A stretch of 64,000 bases of DNA from Methanobacteriota archaeon (GTDB lineage Archaea; Thermoplasmatota; Poseidoniia; Poseidoniales; Poseidoniaceae): NCBI GenBank assembly GCA_018659375.1, contig JABJMO010000058.1, positions 19,210-83,209 on the forward strand, in the 5' to 3' direction. The notes beneath the pieces were generated by a model that was not told the origin of the DNA, did not search any database, and saw only the letters and a program-made list of their open reading frames with translations. Shown here one piece after another: positions 1-8,923 of this stretch. The stretch's first letter is position 1; every line of letters starts with the position of its first letter. The translations under genes and the position numbers were made by a program.

Positions 1-387
1 CAGAGTATTGTTGAAATCCCCACCCATCCAAACTTCCCGGCAATGGGAAGTCGAAAAATTCAATTGAATTCTCAGCAAGTGTTAATTGAATCAACAGATT
101 ATGGTGAAGGAAAATTAAGATTAAAGGAATTTGCTGACTTTGATATTTCTGAAAAATCTGCCGAGTTTATCTCGCAAGAGAGAAGTGATGCACGCAAGAT
201 TATCCATTGGGCTTCTGTTGATACATCCAGCAAGGCTACTCTCCAAACGGTTAACAATGGTCAAATTTCCAAAATTGAAGGTGTCCTTGAACATCATAAT
301 TTATTGAAAGGAGACGTTGTGCAAATTGAACGAATTGGCTACGGTGTGATTGGTGAAAATAATACAATTATATTCACTCATGACTAG
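1..387 (+). CDS. gltX: Glutamyl-tRNA synthetase (archaeal type), C-terminal part, cut by window edge
   Basis: Frame +1 is open from the first base, so the gene begins before the window; the ATG at 43 is internal. The visible 128 residues look like the all-beta anticodon-binding end of archaeal GluRS. They start with an IVEIPTHPNFPAMGSR stretch. An II-H-W beta strand follows, then a GD-VQ-ERIGYG segment and the terminal FTH typical of archaeal and eukaryotic GlnRS/GluRS C-termini. The enzyme charges tRNA-Glu (and in many archaea tRNA-Gln for later amidation) in the cytoplasm. A CBS-domain gene follows 35 bases downstream on the same strand. The catalytic Rossmann domain lies outside, so activity motifs cannot be checked. 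Assignment rests on C-terminal motif recognition only. Confidence 0.85.
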   Translation, partial: QSIVEIPTHPNFPAMGSRKIQLNSQQVLIESTDYGEGKLRLKEFADFDISEKSAEFISQERSDARKIIHWASVDTSSKATLQTVNNGQISKIEGVLEHHNLLKGDVVQIERIGYGVIGENNTIIFTHD

Positions 388-422
388 AAACTATCAAAAT
401 GCAGTAGCGGTACAGGCTAACT

Positions 423-842
423 ATGCCTAGCAGTGACAAGACCGTCGCAGATTTAGACTTAAATGATGAACATATTACCGCTGGTCTTGAAGATAGCCTG
501 CAAGAAGCTGCTAAACGTCTACTTACTGTCCCAGGTGGCATATTGGTAATTCTGGATGATGAATCAAGAGTAAAAGGAGTCATTGGTAACAAACAGATTC
601 TTACTGCAGTTGTTAAGGGTGTAGAACCTATTAGTGCCAAATGCCGCGATTATATGGAAATTGATTTCATGGAGATAAAACATAACCAAAATCTATCTGA
701 AGTGCTTAAGCAAATCAAACAAAGAACACCACAAGCTGTCGTTTCAGTTGACGAAAACGGAGAATTTAGCGGCTACTTTTCACCATCTGATTATTTAGAA
801 AGTAAATCACTAGTCAAATCGTTGAAAAGTCTGAAACTATAA
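423..842 (+). CDS. Small CBS-domain protein
   Basis: 139 residues that fit one CBS pair. The first half has a GILVILDD...VKGVIG strand-turn-strand followed by a helix (residues ~38-65). The second repeats the pattern with AVVSVDENGEFSGYFSPSDYL (~107-129). CBS pairs usually bind adenosyl ligands (AMP, ATP, SAM) and regulate a partner protein. No effector domain is attached, so this is a stand-alone sensor or adaptor. It follows gltX closely and may be co-transcribed. Its TAA directly abuts the stop codon of the convergent gene at 843, so no bases lie between the two. The partner protein is unknown. Confidence 0.7.
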   Translation: MPSSDKTVADLDLNDEHITAGLEDSLQEAAKRLLTVPGGILVILDDESRVKGVIGNKQILTAVVKGVEPISAKCRDYMEIDFMEIKHNQNLSEVLKQIKQRTPQAVVSVDENGEFSGYFSPSDYLESKSLVKSLKSLKL

Positions 843-2912
843 TCAACCAACTATTTTGATGGTTTTCCCACACCCACTACAGGCGATTTTTAGTGGCCTC
901 TCATCGCTTGTTACAGGTATTTTAGTATCACAGGCTGGACATCCAACAACAGGTACATCTACTGTGAGTTCTGGTTTTTCTTCAACACCATTTAGCTGCA
1001 AACGCCTGGGGCTTACCAACGCGGTAAGTAACCATAATCCGGAGGCAACTGCTGAAGACCCAATAACGAATAATCCCGGGTAAGCGAAGAAGTAAATCAG
1101 TGCAACAATTGGTAGTAGTACTAATTCTAACAACAGGAATCTACGGTGCTTATTTTTAGTCATTGAAAGAGATATGACTAGGCCAAAAGAAATTATCATT
1201 AGGGTAATTATGGTTAATGGCATAGGTGTCGAGATTAAACTTTTACTTGGTTGAATGTAGAATGAAAATTCCTCGTCAAGACTCATTGATGTCCCTTCAA
1301 CCTTGATTACTTCACCCCATGGATACCTAGAATGGGTAAATGAAAGGTCATCAGTCTCCAATAAATCAGCCGTTCCAAATGAAGTAGTAATTGATGATTT
1401 CGCCTCCAATTTGTAGGTATAAGATTGCCATAGTGGCGCACTCTGTGTTGATGTAAAACTACTTACTAGGTCAAATCTTTCGCTATTTTGAACGGTTTGG
1501 AGGGTAGAGAAAGTCAGGCTCAACGGATGGTAGATAACTCTGTCTTCTCCTAGCAAATCGAGAGATATGGAGATGGTATCAAAATCTGTTGAATCACCAA
1601 TCAGGTCTGAACTATCAATTTGCATACCGCTAATATCCGACATGTAGGTTCGATATCTTTTACTCAATTCACGTTCAAATTGTTCTAGTTCTACGTTTTC
1701 AATACTACGGCTTTCTCGGTCTTCATCTGAGACACCTCCTGGACTCCAGCCGTAGAAGACTGAGTTAGTTGGTAAGTCGTTATCGCCGATGTGGTCCATG
1801 CCCCACCTCATCCAATAAGCCATTTCACCATCAATTTCTAATGTGGTAGTCCTTGATAATTTCAAGTTGCCATCATCACTAGCAAGATCAACGATTTGTG
1901 TAATAGCTAGTGGGCTACCACTACCACCAGTTCTTAGCGGCTCATTTTCTGGGTAAAATGTACCTGTACCTCCACCACTATCTGATGTTTCAATGGTAAA
2001 TTGGGCTGAGCCTTCAATCAAGGGGCCGTTATCTTGGAAATTTAATTTAACACTGACCTGTATTGACTGTTCGCCACCTGAGGCTTCAGTCCAAGTCCAA
2101 GTAACCACGATTGAATCCCCACTTTGGGTTTTAATTGGCTCTCCGGGTACTTGTTGATTATCAACTGTCAATTCAATAGATTCTGAATACGCAAGAGCAT
2201 CAAGGCCATACGGTGAATCGATAATCACGGAAATGTAGGCATCACTACCTTCAATTTCAGGTTCATCAATTGACAATTCCATCAATGGGATATCGGCAGT
2301 TATCTTTGAATCAAAGTCTGTAGAACCCCATAAGAATTCTAACTCTGCATTTCCACCAGGAACGCTAAAAATTACCGAACGCGCACTAAGCACTAACTCG
2401 ATTTCACTAGATGAGGAAACTGTCATTTCATCAACTGGTATTGAAAATTCAATGGTACCTTCCCCTTGTGTAAGCACAGACGAATCTATATTGGTCGAAT
2501 CAGAGAACGTTTGTGAACCTATATTTATTGTTGCAGTAGCATTAATTTGTGCTCCACCTGCATCACTTACCCGATAGTTCATGACAAAATTCCAGTTGGA
2601 TTCGGGTATTGAACCTGGCCAAACTTTACCCATGCTCCAAACTCCTACCTCTTCTTGCGAGGTGATGGAATTGGTAATCAGTGAATTACTTGCCTCATCC
2701 TCTAATAATTGAGAAAAAGGAGTTAAGGTGCCACTTGAACCACCGATAAGATACAAGTCAACATCATGAGAATCATCACAACATACCACTACTGATTCTG
2801 CTTCAGCAATACCGGAAAGTTGTGATGAAAATGGTAAAGAAATCATCAATAATACTAAGGTGAACTGAACTATTCTTGCCGACAAACCCTTCACCACAAA
2901 TCGCCGAATCAT
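843..2912 (-). CDS. Surface membrane protein with C-terminal zinc ribbon
   Basis: 689 residues, no family recognised. An N-terminal signal peptide (residues ~1-38, hydrophobic VQFTLVLLMISL) precedes a long beta-rich, Ser/Thr/Asp-rich ectodomain of about 520 residues. Three transmembrane segments follow near the end. The last ~35 residues are cytoplasmic and contain CPAC...CSGC, a two-knuckle zinc ribbon. The layout is an exported sensor-like or scaffold protein with a small cytosolic metal-binding tail. It is the last gene of a minus-strand group behind arcS-rpsO-recJ-like-118aa and is separated from them by 70 bases. Its stop codon abuts that of the CBS gene. Function unknown. Secretion and topology are inferred from hydrophobicity. 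Confidence 0.7.
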   Translation of the reverse strand: MIRRFVVKGLSARIVQFTLVLLMISLPFSSQLSGIAEAESVVVCCDDSHDVDLYLIGGSSGTLTPFSQLLEDEASNSLITNSITSQEEVGVWSMGKVWPGSIPESNWNFVMNYRVSDAGGAQINATATINIGSQTFSDSTNIDSSVLTQGEGTIEFSIPVDEMTVSSSSEIELVLSARSVIFSVPGGNAELEFLWGSTDFDSKITADIPLMELSIDEPEIEGSDAYISVIIDSPYGLDALAYSESIELTVDNQQVPGEPIKTQSGDSIVVTWTWTEASGGEQSIQVSVKLNFQDNGPLIEGSAQFTIETSDSGGGTGTFYPENEPLRTGGSGSPLAITQIVDLASDDGNLKLSRTTTLEIDGEMAYWMRWGMDHIGDNDLPTNSVFYGWSPGGVSDEDRESRSIENVELEQFERELSKRYRTYMSDISGMQIDSSDLIGDSTDFDTISISLDLLGEDRVIYHPLSLTFSTLQTVQNSERFDLVSSFTSTQSAPLWQSYTYKLEAKSSITTSFGTADLLETDDLSFTHSRYPWGEVIKVEGTSMSLDEEFSFYIQPSKSLISTPMPLTIITLMIISFGLVISLSMTKNKHRRFLLLELVLLPIVALIYFFAYPGLFVIGSSAVASGLWLLTALVSPRRLQLNGVEEKPELTVDVPVVGCPACDTKIPVTSDERPLKIACSGCGKTIKIVG

Positions 2913-2982
2913 TCATGGCTCATAATTTACTCTATTACATGACGCAATTTAAGAGTATTATATGGGATTAAATTATATTCCG

Positions 2983-3339
2983 TCAAAGTGCTTTTTCTAG
3001 CATTGCACCGAGTTCTTTTTCGAATAATGAAACCAGTGCTTCTCCCACTTCGCCCTGCAAGTCGTCAGGAAGTAATCTTAATCCAAGCCTTGTTACTGCT
3101 CTAGTAGCTTTCAACTCTGCGTAGATGGATCGTGCCTTTGACTGGAAATAATAAGATACAGCTTCTTTTATTTCGCTCTTTAATTCCGGATCTGCATCCA
3201 CTTTGTTACGGATGTGTGTCTTTAATTCGTCTTTGACAAGGTCCCTAAATGCCTCGATGACTAAATCTTCTGTGGAAAGTAATTCCTTGATTTGGTCTTT
3301 GATACTTCCAGTGAGTAATCTCTCTATTGCCATGTCCAT
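2983..3339 (-). CDS. Small helical protein downstream of RecJ-like gene
   Basis: 118 residues, charged and predicted largely alpha-helical with no membrane segment or cysteine motif. I do not recognise a family. It lies 37 bases downstream of the degenerate DHH gene and in the same direction as rpsO, so it probably belongs to that operon. In other archaea this position can hold pcc1 or rps3ae, but the sequence resembles neither. A second Met at residue 3 (3333) is an alternative start. It is soluble and compact, with a heptad-like Leu pattern in the C-terminal third. Cytoplasmic location is inferred from lack of a signal. Confidence 0.65.
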   Translation of the reverse strand: MDMAIERLLTGSIKDQIKELLSTEDLVIEAFRDLVKDELKTHIRNKVDADPELKSEIKEAVSYYFQSKARSIYAELKATRAVTRLGLRLLPDDLQGEVGEALVSLFEKELGAMLEKAL

Positions 3340-3376
3340 CCCACACAGCCATATGGTTTGAATTCATCGACCAATG

Positions 3377-4276
3377 TCAGATTAACTGACCCGCGGTGAT
3401 TAGTTGCTTTAGGAGGTTAGCGGCAAATGACTTACTCTCATCAATGTCTTGTGGCCATGCTTCCTGAGTATTGTAAATTTGTGAATGCAAATCTTGCTGT
3501 TCTTCAGCAATCACTACCCGATACCAAATCAATTCCTCCAACCTTGGAGTTGATAGTTTATCATTAGAAAGGCAAGGAAGGGCCAATTCACTTAGTGCCT
3601 GTTGACGTTGTTCATAAGCCATCTTAGGCCATTTCTTGGTCAATCTCTTCAGCATCGAAACAGACATGCTGGGCAACATTCCAAGTTCGGGATTAATTAT
3701 TTCAGGCAACGATAATAACCGAATTGAGCCCTCATCCTGTAAGATATCTCTAATTTTAGTGTAAACAGGATCGTAGGAATTGTCCAAAGATTCCCTAAGC
3801 CAATGGCCAACACCAGACAATGGTCGTAACCTTCTGACTCTGGCCCCGTTAGGACATACTTCAGAAGCTATGGCGGCACACTGAATTACTACATCAAGAG
3901 CGCCTTGATGATCTTTATCTGAGTTGGGATGATTTATCGAAATCGCTATTGGGACAATACGCATCCTGGAGGATTCATCAATTTCTTGGTGTTGCCAAGT
4001 GTCTTCATAGTGTTCGATACTGATCACTAAATCTGCATTAGATTGATAGTTGTAATCTTCACCTTTTGGTAGGTGTGTTTTAGATTGCAGTATTTTCCGA
4101 CTATACGGAACATTAGCATCGATCATTGCGGATTCTAAATATGCCAGTGAAAGTATGCTTTCCAAATCTGCTGTTGCAAAGATGGCAACACTATTTGCTG
4201 ATTTGATTTTTTCCACTATGGAATTAACCCTAATTTTGACATCACGAAACAGATTTGTTTCTAGGATATCATTCAT
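3377..4276 (-). CDS. Degenerate DHH/RecJ-like (GAN/Cdc45-like) protein
   Basis: 299 residues, encoded directly after rpsO. In many archaea the gene beside rpsO encodes the RecJ/GAN phosphoesterase of the CMG replication complex. The N-terminus matches that fold in outline. At ~25-50 VAIFATADLESILSLAYLES replaces the usual H-x-DADG motif and its helix. Near 80 ADLVISIEHYED takes the place of the second acidic motif. Near 110-135 INHPNSDKDHQGALDVV replaces the DHH region and the following helix. The catalytic His/Asp set therefore appears lost, as in eukaryotic Cdc45. A role as a non-catalytic partner of GINS/MCM is inference from synteny and fold pattern; sequence identity to known RecJ is low. 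It is transcribed with rpsO (50-base gap). Confidence 0.55.
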   Translation of the reverse strand: MNDILETNLFRDVKIRVNSIVEKIKSANSVAIFATADLESILSLAYLESAMIDANVPYSRKILQSKTHLPKGEDYNYQSNADLVISIEHYEDTWQHQEIDESSRMRIVPIAISINHPNSDKDHQGALDVVIQCAAIASEVCPNGARVRRLRPLSGVGHWLRESLDNSYDPVYTKIRDILQDEGSIRLLSLPEIINPELGMLPSMSVSMLKRLTKKWPKMAYEQRQQALSELALPCLSNDKLSTPRLEELIWYRVVIAEEQQDLHSQIYNTQEAWPQDIDESKSFAANLLKQLITAGQLI

Positions 4277-4326
4277 GGCTATCAGTTAACCTATGAGGCT
4301 AGTTGTTATTCAATCTCTCGATGAAC

Positions 4327-4785
4327 TTACTCGACCATTAGTCTGAGTTCGTCTCTCTTGTATCGCCAGTCCGCAGGTAAACTACCTTCAGAAATGTAAT
4401 AACTTGCCAATCGCCTAATCTTTGATTCGGTGATTTCGAGTGAACGCTTGTTGTGAATGTCTTTGTGATTACCACTACCTAGATGTTCGATTATTCTAAC
4501 CGCTTGGCGCATTAGATTCATCATGTCTTCTGGATAGGTTCCTCCGATGTCATTTTCTGCTAAGATTGCACCAATTCTCTTACCGGTAACTAATTTTACA
4601 TTCGGGACAGCGTGTTGGTCACGCAAAATTGTACCAATTTGTGCAGTTGTATTACCTGACTTTCCTAGGTCGACAACCAGCTTAGTGACTTCATCAACGT
4701 TGGTATTGGACCAATCTGGAGCTGCTGTAACGTGAGGTTTCGATGAACCGCTTTGGCCTTTTCTGGACTTGTACATACGTGCCAT
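4327..4785 (-). CDS. rpsO: 30S ribosomal protein uS15 (S15P)
   Basis: 152 residues. The ATG at 4785 is chosen because archaeal S15P begins MARMY/H-K/R-GxSGS; an upstream GTG adds only three residues. The archaeal/eukaryotic-type N-terminal extension (residues ~1-70) precedes the helical S15 core. The core contains IIEHLGSGNHKDIHNKRSL, the conserved H-x-KD-x-H-x-KR-L rRNA-binding segment, and ends with the YY-x(6)-LP-x-x-W-RY motif typical of archaeal S15. It binds 16S rRNA at the central-domain three-way junction in the small subunit. It lies 76 bases downstream of arcS and is followed by the RecJ-like gene, a common archaeal neighbourhood. Confidence 0.95.
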   Translation of the reverse strand: MARMYKSRKGQSGSSKPHVTAAPDWSNTNVDEVTKLVVDLGKSGNTTAQIGTILRDQHAVPNVKLVTGKRIGAILAENDIGGTYPEDMMNLMRQAVRIIEHLGSGNHKDIHNKRSLEITESKIRRLASYYISEGSLPADWRYKRDELRLMVE

Positions 4786-4861
4786 GTTAATCACTCAAGC
4801 ACTCTGCCGACTTGCCTCTCATTATTAACCACTCCGCATGCCGACATATAACTCACCTAAA

Positions 4862-6643
4862 CTAGATTCTTTGATGACCTTTTGCGACAATACCCGGAAT
4901 CTTATCCCATTCCCATCCTGAAGCAGTTGCTCTTGCCAGCCCAATGGGTTGATTATTTTGCAATATCAAGACATCATCACCTGAGGTTATTCCGTCATCA
5001 AAAGATTCTACTATCGATGAAAATACGTCTCCCTTCCACTTTATTGAGGGTTTAATTGTCGCTGTCTTGAGAGAAGAATTATCCGCAATGAGTTTAACAG
5101 ATGATTTGGAGAGCGAAAAACCTCTCCGATCATTAGACCATTGCGCTATTTGTTTCCCATCTAAATCAATCTTCCAGTATGGCGGCTTTCCGCGTATTTT
5201 GACGCCCTCTAACCACTGATCATTGTTCATTTTATATCTCGCCACACTTTGAAAATTATCAACTAATATACGATGATGGCGACGATTACGAGGAGCGAGT
5301 TCTTGAGTTATTTTGGCCACGGCTTGACTCAGGTTTTCAAGAGCACCTTTAGAGGTGGCAGGCAGATTGTTTCTTGTTTCCAAATATGTGACACCATCTA
5401 ATTTGAAACTCATTGATGAATGATTAATCACAGTGTGATAATTGTGACGGGACAACAAGTCTTTGACCATTTTTTCGGAACGAGAAAATTCGTCAAGACT
5501 CCAATCTCCAGTCACGGGAATATCATAGTGTGAAGCAGGCCAAACCTCTTCCAAATCCCTGGGGACAAGTCCAAGAGGCGAGGTAATCATCACTTCATGA
5601 TAACTACTTATTCCAATCGCATTCATAAATTTTCGATGTGATTTCGACATTCGGTATGGCTTCCTAGCAGAACATGGCAACAGAATCAACACATTATCAA
5701 TACCCTTTGGAGCCACATAATTATTAGACATGAAATCAACCCATTTAGTGATGATTGGATTTTCAAGTGAAATGGATGAATTACAATGCAACATTGTTGT
5801 TGAATCAACATGCGATATCCCGAGGTTAGGATTGCTTCTACTCAATTTGTCATGATGGCGCAAATGTTCAACTAATTTCGGACTGTTAAGTGATTGTCGT
5901 TCTACTAAATTCCTCAAAGTTCCACCAGCTAAATGCGATTTTATTTCTTTGAGGGCATTGTTCCATTGAGCAATTTGACAACTCATATCAGCACTGTCGT
6001 CTGTATCAGCGACTAAATCCCTAGGACCAGATTCAGTTAACAATAAATTAGCAGCCATACATTGTCTTGAACGACTTAAATCAAATAAATCCACTCCAAA
6101 CCAAACGAGTACTGCAGCATTATCTGGACCTCCAAGCCCAGGTGTCCAAATTAAGGCGCCAGGAAAGCGGTTCTTGATTACCGACAAGGCACGAACTAAC
6201 TTGTCCTTTTGAGCCGCTAGTTGTACAGCATCAACAAGAACAACAATACTTGGTTGAAGATTGCTATCAGTTAACTTTGAATCATGATTCAAGCGTTGCC
6301 ATGAAAGTGGTAATAAAGAACCTGTCTCTGCTAATTCACCAGCATCAGCCTCTTCCAAGGAAGGTGGCAAAACATGACCGATTTTAGCGATTAGTTTTGG
6401 AGATGGTTGTTGAAAATCTGGCGGTGATAGTGGAAGTTTAGCATCAATAGTCAAGGTTGCAGGAATTTCATTATCAGTTGTAGTCAAAAATGGCGCTAAT
6501 TTGGCAGGGATTTCAGGGTCACCATCTAATTGTATTAGACATGGAGTCGTAGCAGAAGGTACCTTTCGATCACCTAACCCCCAACTCCTAGCATATAGGT
6601 AGCGATGAATTACTGTCCGCCCTAATTCATTCCCCATGTTCAA
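4862..6643 (-). CDS. arcS: Archaeosine synthase alpha subunit (ArcS)
   Basis: 593 residues. The N-terminal half resembles a degenerate tRNA-guanine transglycosylase barrel, with a GLGGPDN...VWFGVDLFDLSRS segment at ~170-200. The DUF5591 core carries the ArcS signature PCSARKPYRMSKSH (~322-336). The last ~75 residues form a PUA RNA-binding domain that ends in a G-DDVLILQ...P-GLARA pattern. ArcS adds lysine to preQ0 at tRNA position 15 (with RaSEA in some lineages) on the way to archaeosine, a modification found only in archaeal tRNA. This strongly supports archaeal origin. The gene leads a minus-strand group with rpsO. The next gene upstream (6715) runs the other way. Confidence 0.9.
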   Translation of the reverse strand: MNMGNELGRTVIHRYLYARSWGLGDRKVPSATTPCLIQLDGDPEIPAKLAPFLTTTDNEIPATLTIDAKLPLSPPDFQQPSPKLIAKIGHVLPPSLEEADAGELAETGSLLPLSWQRLNHDSKLTDSNLQPSIVVLVDAVQLAAQKDKLVRALSVIKNRFPGALIWTPGLGGPDNAAVLVWFGVDLFDLSRSRQCMAANLLLTESGPRDLVADTDDSADMSCQIAQWNNALKEIKSHLAGGTLRNLVERQSLNSPKLVEHLRHHDKLSRSNPNLGISHVDSTTMLHCNSSISLENPIITKWVDFMSNNYVAPKGIDNVLILLPCSARKPYRMSKSHRKFMNAIGISSYHEVMITSPLGLVPRDLEEVWPASHYDIPVTGDWSLDEFSRSEKMVKDLLSRHNYHTVINHSSMSFKLDGVTYLETRNNLPATSKGALENLSQAVAKITQELAPRNRRHHRILVDNFQSVARYKMNNDQWLEGVKIRGKPPYWKIDLDGKQIAQWSNDRRGFSLSKSSVKLIADNSSLKTATIKPSIKWKGDVFSSIVESFDDGITSGDDVLILQNNQPIGLARATASGWEWDKIPGIVAKGHQRI

Positions 6644-6714
6644 TCCTAATGCTATTCGTACAAGAATAATTCCTTCTAATCCCTAACTTCAAACATGACA
6701 TCGAGTACGGCAAG

Positions 6715-8919
6715 ATGATGCAGGGGGGTAAACAGTTAGTAAATGCGAAAGCTATTGCGCTAGTAATGTTGTTTTTTTGTTCAATTTACAGTTTGTCGAT
6801 TAACAAAACCCTAGAATATGCTGAACAAGAGAATAATCACGCTCAATTCTCGGATAGTAATTCTAATAATCATCAGTGGAATATTACTGCTGGACAATGG
6901 TACAGCATTGAGATATTATGCGAGACTTGCACAGCAGACCTAACACTAAACGAAGCAATATTATCTGAAGAGGCTAGACAGTTCATGGGACAAGTCAACA
7001 CTACAGGGATTTTAGAATTGACAATTGAGAATCATAATGCACAAGATATGGAGGTAATTTCACTATTTGCACCAAATGAAACCTTTCCAACAATAAGACC
7101 TTCTCCGGGGGAGATTCATCCACTAGTAGAAATCTATGACTGTCATCAAACTGATTCTTGTATCGATAAAGAATCAAGTATTCTAGCTACATATCTCGGG
7201 ACTGGTAATCTAAACGAGGAATTCTACCTCAATGGTTTGCTCGATTCGGAACAATCTGAATTTTTGGGGATAGATGTTGAAGTTGGGGATAATTTAGAAC
7301 TATCAATTGCGTATAGTAGTTCTGATATTGATTTTGAATTATATTTTCAAGATCAAATAAATGAATCCTATTTAGGAAGTATCCTAGCGACCTCAACAAC
7401 AAGCAATTTTTTCGAGAATCCAAATGTTGTATTCATCCCTGTAACCAATAGCGGACGAATGATTGTCAAAGCAACATCTCAGAACGTCAACACATTGTGG
7501 TCACTGAAAATAATTAATCATCCACCCATTAGTTCGATGATGTGGAACTTGTCTGAACAAAATGAAATCTTCGGACATACTTCAAAAACTGTAATCATTG
7601 ATACTAATGACACTACTGCACTCATATTCCATCCGACAAATATACCCACAAATTACTCTTACCAATGTCTCGTGGGAGGAACTTGGCTATCTGCTGGTGA
7701 TGGAATAATGCAGCCTGCAAAAGAAAACTGGATATTTCCACTGCCGAACTCCTCTGCCATAAGGGTGGTATTTACCGGTAGTGCATTTCATTTAACTGCG
7801 CAATCAGATGTTTTTGCCGACGGCCAAAGTGGCTATGATGCCCCATCATTACCACCAATGAGAATTTCAACAGACAATTCCTCCTGGCCAACAATTGATT
7901 TAACAAAACCAACTATCAAAGGTGAGTTTACTACTTCTATTGGGGATACATCTGATGTATACAAAATAGAAATTACTGCCTGGGAAGATTCGGTCCACTT
8001 TGTTAAGTTTGAAATCGAGGGAGATATTGAATCACTTGAAATAGAAATGATTTCAAAGGACTTAGTTGACTGGTCAGACATTGATTCAAAAACCAAAACA
8101 ATTGTCAACGGTAAATTACAAGTTGCTATGGAAGTACCAAGAGGTACCCACTTTTTCCGTATATCATTAATTAATTACACTACAACTATTGATTGGGGTA
8201 ATTACACAACACCTATTGATTACACTATATTGACAACCTATCAACTTGTAGATGAAGGTGAAGAACCCTGGTTCCCACCAGATGAAAACGCTGAAAAATG
8301 GGGTTCTATTGCACGATGGATTTTTGGATTCCTATTCCTAACTCCAGCAATATACTTGCTAATCAGTGTACAGAAGAAAAAGTTGTTTGCTGAGCGACTT
8401 AAATCAAAAAAGCAACGACTAGAGTGGTTAAAGATACAGCTTGACAAGGGAATAAGCCCTAAACAAAATCGTCGGTTATTGGCAAAGTCGCTTGAAGCTG
8501 TTGCTATACTTGATTGGGAAGAAGCATGTGAAACTTGGGGGCAGGCCGATGTAGTTTATCGGACTGAAAATGTCGCAATCGTTGCTTGGAAACTTGACCA
8601 AAGAATAGCCAAACATAATGATTCATGGCCTATAATGATTGGAGTTTACATAATTAAAGGATCATGGGAAATATCTGCTCTGCGATTGGATTCACCAAAA
8701 GGACAAGCATGGGAAATAGATTCAGTCACTCCTAGGTTCTTGTTTTCCGGCGATGAAATATTTCTAGATTCAATGAATGCAGGCAACAAAACCTTTGTGT
8801 CTGTGGAACTGAGTGGGACTGCTAGTTCAGTAGACATTGAATTAAATGGAAGAATGGATGGAGAGCCCTCAGCATCCAGAGTTGCTCAAACATTGTACAG
8901 AATTAACGAAGAAGAATAA
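6715..8919 (+). CDS. Membrane-anchored surface protein with ~180-residue cytoplasmic domain
   Basis: 734 residues, family unknown. A signal peptide or N-terminal helix (AIALVMLFFCSIYSL, ~13-28) leads into an Asn-rich ectodomain of about 500 residues with many N-x-S/T sequons, two Cys pairs and repeated beta-sandwich-like stretches. One transmembrane helix lies at ~530-552. A positively charged coiled stretch follows (KKKLFAERLKSKKQRLEWLK), then a folded-looking cytoplasmic C-terminus of about 130 residues. The soluble tail is larger than in the other surface proteins here and could relay a signal, but no kinase, HTH or other motif is visible. The gene is divergent from arcS, with a 71-base shared upstream region. 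Two tandem ATG codons begin it. Confidence 0.7.
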   Translation: MMQGGKQLVNAKAIALVMLFFCSIYSLSINKTLEYAEQENNHAQFSDSNSNNHQWNITAGQWYSIEILCETCTADLTLNEAILSEEARQFMGQVNTTGILELTIENHNAQDMEVISLFAPNETFPTIRPSPGEIHPLVEIYDCHQTDSCIDKESSILATYLGTGNLNEEFYLNGLLDSEQSEFLGIDVEVGDNLELSIAYSSSDIDFELYFQDQINESYLGSILATSTTSNFFENPNVVFIPVTNSGRMIVKATSQNVNTLWSLKIINHPPISSMMWNLSEQNEIFGHTSKTVIIDTNDTTALIFHPTNIPTNYSYQCLVGGTWLSAGDGIMQPAKENWIFPLPNSSAIRVVFTGSAFHLTAQSDVFADGQSGYDAPSLPPMRISTDNSSWPTIDLTKPTIKGEFTTSIGDTSDVYKIEITAWEDSVHFVKFEIEGDIESLEIEMISKDLVDWSDIDSKTKTIVNGKLQVAMEVPRGTHFFRISLINYTTTIDWGNYTTPIDYTILTTYQLVDEGEEPWFPPDENAEKWGSIARWIFGFLFLTPAIYLLISVQKKKLFAERLKSKKQRLEWLKIQLDKGISPKQNRRLLAKSLEAVAILDWEEACETWGQADVVYRTENVAIVAWKLDQRIAKHNDSWPIMIGVYIIKGSWEISALRLDSPKGQAWEIDSVTPRFLFSGDEIFLDSMNAGNKTFVSVELSGTASSVDIELNGRMDGEPSASRVAQTLYRINEEE

Positions 8920-8923
8920 ACCG

